Assembly (NCBI GenBank): GCA_016182425.1
Contig: JACPGP010000002.1
Coordinates: forward strand, 1-28,267
Length of the DNA: 28,267 nucleotides
Reading direction: 5' to 3'
Source: Candidatus Levyibacteriota bacterium
Lineage (GTDB): Bacteria; Patescibacteria; Microgenomatia; Levybacterales; UBA12049
The position numbers were made by a program, and so were the translations under genes. This document shows positions 1-6,672 of the stretch, piece by piece; position 1 is the stretch's first letter, and every line of letters begins with the position of its first letter. The notes under the pieces are model-generated. The model did no database searches. It was not told the DNA's origin and saw only the letters and a list, made by a program, of their open reading frames with translations.

Positions 1-1022
1 ACAATATTGGCGGGAAATGTTGTTTGGAGTGTTGTGTGTTTGAAAAGATTATTAAGTACTTTTTTTGGTACTGCGTCGCGCTTGAGCTCCACCATGATTC
101 GCGTGCCATGCCTGTCTGATTCGTCGCGTAAATCCGAAATACCCTCGATTTTTTTATCTTTTGCTAAATCGGCAATTCTGGCCACAAGTAAGGCTTTGTT
201 TACTTGGTATGGCAGTTCGGTAATAATAATTGCCGATTTTCCCTGTCCAATGTCTTCAATTTCGGCTTTGCCTCGAATAACTATTTTCCCCCTGCCTGTT
301 TCGTAGACGTTTCGAATCTCACTTGCGTCATAAATGCTGGCGGCTGTTGGAAAATCAGGACCCTTGACAAACTGCAGTAAATCATCAACAGTTACATCTG
401 AAGTTAGTACACCATCTTTTGATTTGGTTTTTGAAATCATAAAAATAATTGCATCAACAATTTCTCCTAGATTATGGGGCGGGATTTTTGTTGCCATGCC
501 AACAGCAATACCTTCAGATCCCATGAGCAAAAGATTTGGTAGTTTTGCAGGAAGAAAGACTGGTTCTTTTAAGGTGGCGTCAAAGTTTGAGGAGTATTCA
601 ACCGTCTCTTTATCTATATCTATGAGCATTTCAGATGTTATTGCTGCCATGCGAGCCTCCGTATAACGCATTGCTGCCGCGGGGTCGCCGTCAACAGATC
701 CATAATTTCCTTGACCGTCAACCAATGGATATCGCATGGAAAAGCTTTGAGCCAAACGAACAAGAGCGTCATAGATTGGTAAATCACCATGCGGGTGGTA
801 TTTACCCATAACCTCTCCAACAATTTTTGCGCTTTTTGAGTACTTTGCTTGGTGGGTTAAATTCATCTCGTGCATGGCAAAAAGGATGCGGCGGTGGACT
901 GGCTTTAATCCATCGCGGACATCAGGCAATGCACGGGAGACAATAACAGACATGGCGTAATCTAAATACGCCTTCTTCATTTCTGTACTTATTTCTGTTT
1001 TTTGCAGTTTTCCAATGTTCAT
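1..1022 (-). CDS. gyrA: DNA gyrase subunit A, N-terminal part (3' end outside window)
   Basis: GyrA is the breakage-reunion subunit of DNA gyrase, which pairs with GyrB to introduce negative supercoils. About 340 codons are visible, starting MNIGKLQKTEIS and running off the left edge without a stop. Recognisable segments in order are YAMSVIVSRALPDVRDGLKP, HPHGDLPIYDALVRLAQ (quinolone-resistance region), LVDGQGNYGSVDGD and AAMRYTEARM with the active-site Tyr of the RY pair, then the GSEGIAVGMATKIPPHN segment. The ATG overlaps the ppa stop as ATGA, so translation is probably coupled to ppa and transcription comes from the gyrB side. Oddity: the position of E. coli Ser83 is Leu and Ala84 is Pro, while the Asp87 equivalent is kept. 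ParC is the alternative, but the neighbouring gyrB makes GyrA the better name. Confidence 0.95.
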   Translation of the reverse strand, partial: MNIGKLQKTEISTEMKKAYLDYAMSVIVSRALPDVRDGLKPVHRRILFAMHEMNLTHQAKYSKSAKIVGEVMGKYHPHGDLPIYDALVRLAQSFSMRYPLVDGQGNYGSVDGDPAAAMRYTEARMAAITSEMLIDIDKETVEYSSNFDATLKEPVFLPAKLPNLLLMGSEGIAVGMATKIPPHNLGEIVDAIIFMISKTKSKDGVLTSDVTVDDLLQFVKGPDFPTAASIYDASEIRNVYETGRGKIVIRGKAEIEDIGQGKSAIIITELPYQVNKALLVARIADLAKDKKIEGISDLRDESDRHGTRIMVELKRDAVPKKVLNNLFKHTTLQTTFPANI

Positions 1023-1531
1023 TTCAGAGCTTTCTTAATCACTTCTAGTGCCACGTCTTTTCCCTTCCAGTCTTTAATTTTTACCCATTTCCCCGGCTCT
1101 TTTTCTTTATAATGCTCGAAAAAGTGTTTAATGGTATCTTTGAGTGTTTGCGGCAACTCTGAAACATCATTGTACTTGCCAAAGGAAGGATTGATTTTTT
1201 CAATTGGTACGGCAATCACTTTTTCATCAACTCCTGCTTCATCTGTCATTTCAAGCATGCCAATTGGTTTTGATGGAATAACAACTCCTGGTACAACTGG
1301 CTTACTGGAAAGTACGAGTACGTCAACAGGATCTCCGTCTCCTGCCAACGTTTGCGGCACAAAACCATAATTAAAAGGATATTCCATTTCTGTGTACAAA
1401 AACCGGTCAACAAAAATAGCCCCGCTTTCTTTATCAAGCTCGTACTTCACACTTACTCCTTGCGGAATCTCGATAAAAACATTGATTTCCTCTGGCGGAT
1501 TTTTCCCTGCTGATAAATTTTTAATATCCAT
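1019..1531 (-). CDS. ppa: Inorganic pyrophosphatase (family I)
   Basis: This soluble Mg-dependent enzyme hydrolyses pyrophosphate to two phosphates, pulling nucleotide polymerisation and aminoacylation forward. The 170-residue protein is close to the E. coli enzyme: KYELDKESG, FVDRF, YPFNYGFVP, the metal-binding motif DGDPVDVLV, MTDEAGVDEKVIAVP and HFFEHYKEKEPGKWVK, so the acidic and Lys/Arg catalytic residues appear intact. I chose the ATG at 1531 over an upstream start at 1555 because a strong Shine-Dalgarno (AGGGGGTGA) lies just upstream of it and the protein then begins MDIKNL as usual. It sits 42 bp after gyrB and overlaps gyrA by 4 bp. A pyrophosphatase between the gyrase genes is not a standard arrangement and suggests an operon shared by gyrase and ppa. 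Confidence 0.96.
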   Translation of the reverse strand: MDIKNLSAGKNPPEEINVFIEIPQGVSVKYELDKESGAIFVDRFLYTEMEYPFNYGFVPQTLAGDGDPVDVLVLSSKPVVPGVVIPSKPIGMLEMTDEAGVDEKVIAVPIEKINPSFGKYNDVSELPQTLKDTIKHFFEHYKEKEPGKWVKIKDWKGKDVALEVIKKALK

Positions 1532-1573
1532 CAATTCACCCCCTTTGCCCGCCATAGCTTTAGCGACGGAGGG

Positions 1574-3526
1574 TTATACGTCCAATGTTGCTGTTTTTGC
1601 ATTGCTTTGTATAAAATGTTTTCGTGGTGGGACTTCGTCTCCCATCAGCATGGTGAATACTGCATCTGCTTCTTCTAAATCTTCAATTGTTACTTGTTTT
1701 AAAATACGGTTGCTCGGATTCATGGTTGTTTCCCACAACTGGTCTGCGTTCATTTCCCCAAGACCTTTGTATCTCTGCACATTAACGGCTGTTTTTTTGC
1801 CATCGGTCATGGCTTTTATGGCTTGATCTTTTTCCTCATCAGAGTAGGCATACTGTATATCTTTACCCACCTGGATTTTATAAAGAGGTGGTTGGGCAAC
1901 ATACAAAAATCCTTTTTTGACAATATCTGGTAAGTGTCTATAAAAAAATGTTAACAGTAAAGTTTCAATATGCTCGCCGTCAACATCTGCATCGGTCATT
2001 AGAATTACTCTGTGATACCGTAGTTTTTCGAAATTTACTGTCTCCCCTATTCCCATGCCAAGAGCGATAATCAGGTTTTTGAGTTCTTCAAATTCAATAA
2101 TCTTATCAAGCCGTGCCCGTTCTGTATTTAAAATTTTTCCGCCAATTGGCAAAATTGCCTGAAATTTGCGGTCGCGTCCAGATTTAGCGGTTCCGGCTGC
2201 ACTGTCTCCCTCGACCAAATAGATTTCGCACTGTGATGCATCTTTTTCTTGGCAATCCCAAAGTTTTCCAGGGAGTGACGACCCTTCGAGTGCTCCTTTT
2301 CGAAGAATTGCCTCTTTGGCTGCTTTTGCTGCTAAGCGTGCCTTTGCTGCCAAATACACTTTTTCCAAAATTTTTCGTGCCTCACTTGGATTTTCTTCAA
2401 AGAAAGTAGACAATCCCTCTTTAGCAATTTGCGCAACTATCGGCTGAATTTCTGCATTACCTAGTTTTCCTTTTGTTTGTCCTTCAAACTGGATTCTATC
2501 CTGGGGCATCTTGACATACACAACTGCTGTTAAGCCTTCTCTGGTGTCATCACCCGTGATCGCATCGTCGCCATTTTTAAAGCTGCCGATTTTTTTGCCA
2601 TAATCATTGACTGCTCTTGTTAAGGCCATGCGAAAACCAGTTAAGTGGGTGCCGCCGTTAACAGTGTTGATAACATTAACGTAGGACTCGACATTTTCCG
2701 CATACCCTTCATTATATTGGAGAGCAATTTCGACTTCCACATCACCCTCGTGCTTGTTAATAAAGATAACATTGTGAAGTGGGTTTTTGTTTTCGTTAAT
2801 TTTTTCAACCAAAGATTTTATACCGCCTTCAAAGTAGTAATTGACTTCTTTTTTTTCTTCTCCCCGTTCATCAACAAGATGAAAGTAAAGACCAGGTACT
2901 AGGTATGCCCGCTCTCTAATTGCTTTTTTAATAGTATCGAAATCGAATTCTATTGTTGAGAAAACTTGTTTATCCGGTAAAAATGTTGCCGTCGTACCGC
3001 TTTTCAATTCTGAATTACTCGATTTGACTTCTTTTACCCCTGTTGTTGGGACGCCTCTTTTGTACTCTTGCCGATAGATTTTTCCATTTCTGCGCACTTC
3101 AATCCACATCCATTCAGAAAGAGCATTGACAACCGATGATCCAACCCCATGCAGACCTCCTGACACTTTGTAAGCAGAACCGCCAAACTTACCTCCGGCA
3201 TGGAGTTTGGTCATCACAATTTCGAGCGCTGATTTTTTGTATTGAGGCATGATGTCAACAGGAATACCGCGGCCATCGTCAACAACCGTTGTGCTGCTAT
3301 CCTTATTGAGCATAATCCAGACATTTTTTGCATGTCCGGCGAGGGCCTCGTCGACTGCGTTATCGATAATTTCCCGCAAAGACTCATGCAAACCTATGGT
3401 ATCAGTTGAGCCAATGTACATCCCAGGCCGTTTTCGGACAGGTTCTAATCCTTCGAGGACTTGGATATGCGATGCTGTATAATCTGAAGATTTAGAGGAT
3501 TTAGTTTGTTTTTTACTATCTGCCAT
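1574..3526 (-). CDS. gyrB: DNA gyrase subunit B
   Basis: GyrB is the ATPase subunit of DNA gyrase. The 650-residue protein has the non-proteobacterial length. The GHKL ATPase domain shows REIIDNAVDEALAG (Mg-binding Asn), VDDGRGIPVD and GGLHGVGSSVVNALS. The transducer carries the QTK loop (GQTKGKLGN). The TOPRIM domain shows YLVEGDSAAGTAKSGRDR near residue 430 and DADVDG near residue 510, and the C-terminal motif RYKGLGEMNADQLWETTMNP is present. An oddity is DVDGEHIETLL where most gyrases have DVDGSHIRTLL, so two charged substitutions follow the second metal-binding Asp. It is the first gene of the gyrB-ppa-gyrA unit. A possible -10 box (TATACA, 3533-3538) lies 6 nt before the ATG, but no good -35 box is visible. 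ParE is the alternative and is less likely. Confidence 0.95.
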   Translation of the reverse strand: MADSKKQTKSSKSSDYTASHIQVLEGLEPVRKRPGMYIGSTDTIGLHESLREIIDNAVDEALAGHAKNVWIMLNKDSSTTVVDDGRGIPVDIMPQYKKSALEIVMTKLHAGGKFGGSAYKVSGGLHGVGSSVVNALSEWMWIEVRRNGKIYRQEYKRGVPTTGVKEVKSSNSELKSGTTATFLPDKQVFSTIEFDFDTIKKAIRERAYLVPGLYFHLVDERGEEKKEVNYYFEGGIKSLVEKINENKNPLHNVIFINKHEGDVEVEIALQYNEGYAENVESYVNVINTVNGGTHLTGFRMALTRAVNDYGKKIGSFKNGDDAITGDDTREGLTAVVYVKMPQDRIQFEGQTKGKLGNAEIQPIVAQIAKEGLSTFFEENPSEARKILEKVYLAAKARLAAKAAKEAILRKGALEGSSLPGKLWDCQEKDASQCEIYLVEGDSAAGTAKSGRDRKFQAILPIGGKILNTERARLDKIIEFEELKNLIIALGMGIGETVNFEKLRYHRVILMTDADVDGEHIETLLLTFFYRHLPDIVKKGFLYVAQPPLYKIQVGKDIQYAYSDEEKDQAIKAMTDGKKTAVNVQRYKGLGEMNADQLWETTMNPSNRILKQVTIEDLEEADAVFTMLMGDEVPPRKHFIQSNAKTATLDV

Positions 3527-3586
3527 AAGGTTTGTATAAACTATCTTAGCAAATCTATAAGAAAATTTCTAGGGTATCAAACTAGG

Positions 3587-3641
3587 TCGGTATAGATATA
3601 CCGATATGGGATCGGTTTAGCTAGGACGAAACGGTACAGAG
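3587..3641. repeat. REP-like palindromic element, left flank of the RAYT gene
   Basis: Positions 3601-3641 (CCGATATGGGATCGG, then TTAGCT, then GGTACAGAG at the end) match positions 4358-4397 on the other side of the transposase gene in the same orientation. The shared pattern is CCGATAYGGGATCGG, two variable bases, TAGCT, a variable stretch and GGTACAGAG. CCGAT and ATCGG form a 5-bp stem with a 5-nt loop. An overlapping perfect 8-bp inverted repeat (TCGGTATA-GA-TATACCGA, 3587-3604) is seen only on this side. The element lies immediately 3' of the transposase stop codon, in the gap upstream of gyrB. REP-like hairpins next to a RAYT gene are the classical arrangement. Calling these its substrate is inference. 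Confidence 0.75.
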
Positions 3642-3644
3642 CCT

Positions 3645-4313
3645 TTATTCTAAGGCTAGATGTTTTATGTCTTCAAGTTTCCTTGCGTAGTCTGCTTGAT
3701 CGTGAACAAATTTTCTATATTCTTCTTGGTTTTTGAAGCGAGATTGAATTGGAGTCGTATTGCAGAAACCACCCTTTTTACCTAAATATTCTGGATAAGA
3801 CGAGTATTCGTATTTTTCGAGATTGGCTATTTCGGTTAGATATGAGGATACAGGGTTTAAATGGATATATCGACTGACGTGGATATGTTGTTCGTCGCTT
3901 TCTATCCGAACCGCACCAAAATTTCCTTGAAATAAATGTCCTACTCTTTCGTGTCTTGTGTTGAAGTAATGACTAAAACCGTTTGTTATTTTGGCCATAA
4001 ATTTAGAGATACCTTTATCTTCGAGCTGCTTTAATAAAAGATGTATGTGATTAGGCATTAAGCAAAAGGCATGTATTTCTACAAGATATTTTGATGTCAT
4101 TTGGAGGTTTTTAAAAATATATGCTTTATCCTCTGTTCCCAGACGAGTAAAAGAGGAAAATTTAACAGGGCAGTCTAAAAATCGATAGTACTGTATTAGT
4201 TCAAGAAATCTTCCATAGTCTCGCTTATTTAAGAATATTTGTCTTTTTTCGACACCCCTGTTATATACATGGTATATTTCGTTTGTTGCAAGAATTGTTT
4301 TCCGCCTTGCCAT
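3645..4313 (-). CDS. REP-associated tyrosine transposase (RAYT, Y1_Tnp / IS200-like)
   Basis: This is a single-strand DNA nuclease of the Y1/HUH family that acts on REP hairpins and is usually a domesticated, single-copy relative of IS200/IS605 transposases. The protein of about 222 residues has the RAYT opening NEIYHVYNRGVEKRQIF, the HUH metal site in FCLMPNHIHLLL, the GHLFQGNF segment and SRYIHLNPV with the likely catalytic Tyr, then YSSYPEYLG. I start at ATG 4313 (MARRKTILATNEIYHVYNRG) because that matches the family N-terminus; a GTG at 4331 would add six residues. Both flanks carry homologous REP-like sequences. It is an isolated gene between gyrB and ahcY, consistent with past insertion. 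No frameshift is seen, so it may be active. Confidence 0.9.
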   Translation of the reverse strand: MARRKTILATNEIYHVYNRGVEKRQIFLNKRDYGRFLELIQYYRFLDCPVKFSSFTRLGTEDKAYIFKNLQMTSKYLVEIHAFCLMPNHIHLLLKQLEDKGISKFMAKITNGFSHYFNTRHERVGHLFQGNFGAVRIESDEQHIHVSRYIHLNPVSSYLTEIANLEKYEYSSYPEYLGKKGGFCNTTPIQSRFKNQEEYRKFVHDQADYARKLEDIKHLALE

Positions 4314-4357
4314 ATATTTATAGTTAAGCACGTATGTACCGGATCGTCAATACGTTT

Positions 4358-4397
4358 CCGATACGGGATCGGAATAGCTTCGCGATGTGGTACAGAG
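4358..4397. repeat. REP-like palindromic element, right flank of the RAYT gene
   Basis: Homologous to 3601-3641 in the same orientation: CCGATACGGGATCGG, then AATAGCT, an 8-nt variable stretch and GGTACAGAG. The 5-bp stem CCGAT/ATCGG with its 5-nt loop is retained, and the loop differs by one base (ACGGG against ATGGG). It lies upstream of the transposase start. The two copies are direct repeats about 0.75 kb apart that bracket the gene. Confidence 0.75.
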
Positions 4398-4408
4398 AGG
4401 TGGTTTTA

Positions 4409-4436
4409 CCTTTTTAATGCGTTTAACGCGAAAAGG
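4409..4436. terminator. Possible terminator hairpin after ahcY
   Basis: An interrupted inverted repeat with outer arms CCTTTT and AAAAGG and inner arms GCGT and ACGC around a TTA loop begins 8 bp beyond the ahcY stop codon. There is no clear T-tract outside the stem on the minus strand, so intrinsic termination is uncertain. It could also insulate the transposase gene from the ahcY operon. Confidence 0.35.
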
Positions 4437-4443
4437 GCACTGT

Positions 4444-5670
4444 TTATGTTCCTTCGTGCCAAGAGGAAAGGTATCTTTTCTGCTCACCTGTCAATCTATC
4501 AAAACTTACACCCATGGCCTTTAGTTTTAGCCGAGCAATTTCCCGATCCATCTTTTTTGGCAAGACATAGACTTTGTTTTTAAGCTTGCCTTTGTTTTTG
4601 ACAAACCACTCTGCTGCCAAGGCTTGGTTGGCAAAGCTCATATCCATAACTTCTGCCGGGTGCCCCTCGGCTGCGCCTAAATTAACCAGCCTTCCCTCTG
4701 CCAACAGATAGATTTTTTTACCGTTGTTCAACACGTATTCTTCAAGACTCGGCCGTAGTGTTCGTTTGGATTTTTTGACCTTTTCTAAATGAGCCACATC
4801 AATTTCCACATCAAAATGGCCGGTGTTGCAAAGAATTATGCCGTCTTTCATTTGTTCAAAAAGTTTGGCATTAACTACATGCTTGTCTCCTGTGGCAGTA
4901 ATTAAAATATCAGCAATTCTGACAGCCTTGGCAATTTGCATGACCATAAACCCATCCATAACCGCTTCAAGCGCCTTAATAGGATCTACTTCTGTTACTA
5001 CAACATGCGCACCCATGCCTTTTGCTCTTTGGGCTACTCCCCTAGCGCACCAACCATACCCTGCAACCACAAATGTTTTACCAGCAAGTAACACATTTGT
5101 TGCCCTGATTATGCCGTCAATTGATGATTGTCCTGTGCCATAGCGGTTATCAAACAAGTGTTTGGTGTCACTGTCATTTACTGCAATAACAGGGATTTTT
5201 AGAGCTTTGTCTTTTTCCATGGCTTTAAGTCTGATTACCCCTGTTGTTGTTTCTTCGCTGGACCCCAAAATGTCTTTGATTTGGTCTTTTCTTTCTTTGT
5301 GTAAAAGCGACACTAAATCTGCGCCATCGTCCATAGTGATTTGCGGCTTGAAATCTAAAACAGTGTTTAGATGTTTGTAGTATGTTTTGTTATCTTCGCC
5401 TTTAATGGCAAAGGTTGGTATGTCGTAATCTTTGGCTAAAGATGCTGCTACGCTGTCCTGGGTTGAAAGAGGATTGGATGCGCAAAGAGCAACATTTGCT
5501 CCGCCTGCTTGTAAAGCTAAAACTAAATTGGCGGTTTCTGACGTGACGTGTAAACAGGCGCCAATGGTAAGGTTTTTGAGAGGCTTTTCTTTTGCAAATC
5601 TTTCCTTAATAAGCCTTAATACCGGCATTTGCTGCCCCGCCCACTCAATCTTTGATTTTCCTTCTTTCAT
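4444..5670 (-). CDS. ahcY: S-adenosylhomocysteine hydrolase
   Basis: The enzyme splits S-adenosylhomocysteine, the inhibitory product of SAM-dependent methylation, into adenosine and homocysteine using bound NAD. The 408-residue protein is the short form without the insertion seen in some bacterial enzymes. Visible motifs are the N-terminal HVTSETANLVLAL, ASNPLSTQDSVAA, the catalytic-core segment GVIRLKAM, VNDSDTKHLFDNRYGTGQS, the Rossmann glycine motif VVAGYGWCARGVA, ILCNTGHFDVEID and the C-terminal segment with NLGAAEGHPAEVMDMSF. Its ATG overlaps the stop of the adenosine kinase-like gene (ATGA, 5667-5670), so the two are translationally coupled. That pairing makes metabolic sense, because removing adenosine pulls the reversible reaction forward. 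The stop is close to a possible terminator hairpin. Confidence 0.95.
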   Translation of the reverse strand: MKEGKSKIEWAGQQMPVLRLIKERFAKEKPLKNLTIGACLHVTSETANLVLALQAGGANVALCASNPLSTQDSVAASLAKDYDIPTFAIKGEDNKTYYKHLNTVLDFKPQITMDDGADLVSLLHKERKDQIKDILGSSEETTTGVIRLKAMEKDKALKIPVIAVNDSDTKHLFDNRYGTGQSSIDGIIRATNVLLAGKTFVVAGYGWCARGVAQRAKGMGAHVVVTEVDPIKALEAVMDGFMVMQIAKAVRIADILITATGDKHVVNAKLFEQMKDGIILCNTGHFDVEIDVAHLEKVKKSKRTLRPSLEEYVLNNGKKIYLLAEGRLVNLGAAEGHPAEVMDMSFANQALAAEWFVKNKGKLKNKVYVLPKKMDREIARLKLKAMGVSFDRLTGEQKRYLSSWHEGT

Positions 5671-6596
5671 TTTTCCAATTCTAACACTTCGTTAAATGTT
5701 TCGCTATACCTTTTTTTGAATTCTTCAAGAGTAAAGGTATGTTCTTGTGTGCCGTATTTTTCGATGGCATAGGCAGCAGCAACCGATCCCATTTGCCCGC
5801 ATATTTTTAGATTAAAATTTCTAATATATCCTGCCATAAAGCCTGCCCTGTATGCATCGCCTGCTCCGGTTGGATCTAACACCTCTTGTGGTTTGGCAGG
5901 GGGAATAGTTAGCGTTTGATCATTTGTTTGAATGAGAGACCCTTTTGGTCCAAGGGTGGTAATTATTATTTTTACGTCAATTTTTAATCTAGATTTTAAT
6001 AATGACATTTCGTAGTCGTTGCCAATAACTATTGTTGCGCCTCTTGCACCAATTTCTAGTTGTTTGTCTGTTAACCGGGGCAGCTGCATACCTGGATCGA
6101 AAAGATACGGAAGAGAAAGGTCTTGACATTCTTTGGAAAAAGAAGTCATGGCCTCTGGATTGTCTGGTGAAATAATAACAAAATGAGGTTTTGTGTCTAC
6201 TCTTTTTATCGACAATGTACTGGCATTTTTAAGAGCACCAGGGTAAAAACCGGATATTTGATTGTCGTTTTTGTCAGTCATAATAAAGGCCGAGGCTGTT
6301 GATTCTTCTTTTATGATTTTAATATAAGAGGTTGTAATATGAGAGTTTTCTAAAATCCTGGCGTATTCTTTAAAGTCTTTTCCGGCAACGCTTAAAATGG
6401 CAACAGGTTGTTGAAACAAAGATAAACTATACGCAATATTGCCAGCAGTGCCTCCCCGGTGTTTTTTTAGGGTGTTGACTGAAAAAGACAGGTTAATTTG
6501 GTGAATTTTGTCCGGCATGATATGGTCGGAAAATACACCAGGAAAATCCATAATGTAATCAAATGCCAAAGAACCGGTGACAAGAATTTGTTTCAT
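5667..6596 (-). CDS. PfkB-family carbohydrate kinase, probably adenosine kinase
   Basis: PfkB-family kinases phosphorylate sugars or nucleosides. This 309-residue protein has both family signatures, GGTAGNIAYSLSL near residue 50 and DPTGAGDAYRAGF near residue 240 with the catalytic Asp. The opening GSLAFDYIMDFPGVFSDHI and the segment INLSFSV resemble adenosine kinases. Together with its coupling to ahcY, this points to conversion of adenosine to AMP. The substrate is inferred, and a ribokinase-like activity remains possible. I start at ATG 6596 rather than the in-frame GTG at 6659, because the intervening DNA contains a promoter and a repeated hairpin element and would encode residues unlike the family. 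The -10 box ends 7 nt before this ATG, so the mRNA is probably leaderless. Confidence 0.88.
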   Translation of the reverse strand: MKQILVTGSLAFDYIMDFPGVFSDHIMPDKIHQINLSFSVNTLKKHRGGTAGNIAYSLSLFQQPVAILSVAGKDFKEYARILENSHITTSYIKIIKEESTASAFIMTDKNDNQISGFYPGALKNASTLSIKRVDTKPHFVIISPDNPEAMTSFSKECQDLSLPYLFDPGMQLPRLTDKQLEIGARGATIVIGNDYEMSLLKSRLKIDVKIIITTLGPKGSLIQTNDQTLTIPPAKPQEVLDPTGAGDAYRAGFMAGYIRNFNLKICGQMGSVAAAYAIEKYGTQEHTFTLEEFKKRYSETFNEVLELEK

Positions 6597-6603
6597 AGAT
6601 GCT

Positions 6604-6633
6604 ATGATAGCAGAAAAGGTAAAAGTTTGACAG
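6604..6633 (-). promoter_or_regulatory. Candidate promoter for the adenosine kinase-ahcY unit
   Basis: On the minus strand the -35 box is CTGTCA (6628-6633), the spacer is 18 nt and the -10 box is TATCAT (6604-6609). Seven nt separate the -10 box from the ATG at 6596, so transcription should begin at or next to the A of the start codon. The -35 box directly abuts the 39-bp repeat at 6634-6672. Confidence 0.6.
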
Positions 6634-6672
6634 TTCCCAAGGTGGCGTATCTGTTCCACCTCTAAGGTGGAA
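6634..6672 (-). repeat. 39-bp hairpin repeat, copy A
   Basis: Read on the minus strand, this element begins with the perfect hairpin TTCCACCT-TAG-AGGTGGAA and continues through ACAGATACG and CCACCT to GGGAA. It matches 16444-16482 at 38 of 39 positions; the one difference is T against A just after CCACCT. The loop TAG is the stop codon of the 348-residue gene. The second CCACCT could pair with AGGTGG in place of the first, giving two mutually exclusive hairpins. The promoter of the next gene follows immediately. Confidence 0.85.

Noticed and set aside
6597..6659. GTG-initiated 21-residue extension of the adenosine kinase-like protein
   Set aside because: The extension would be translated from the 39-bp repeat and the promoter, and has no similarity to the N-terminus of PfkB kinases; ATG 6596 gives the family start.
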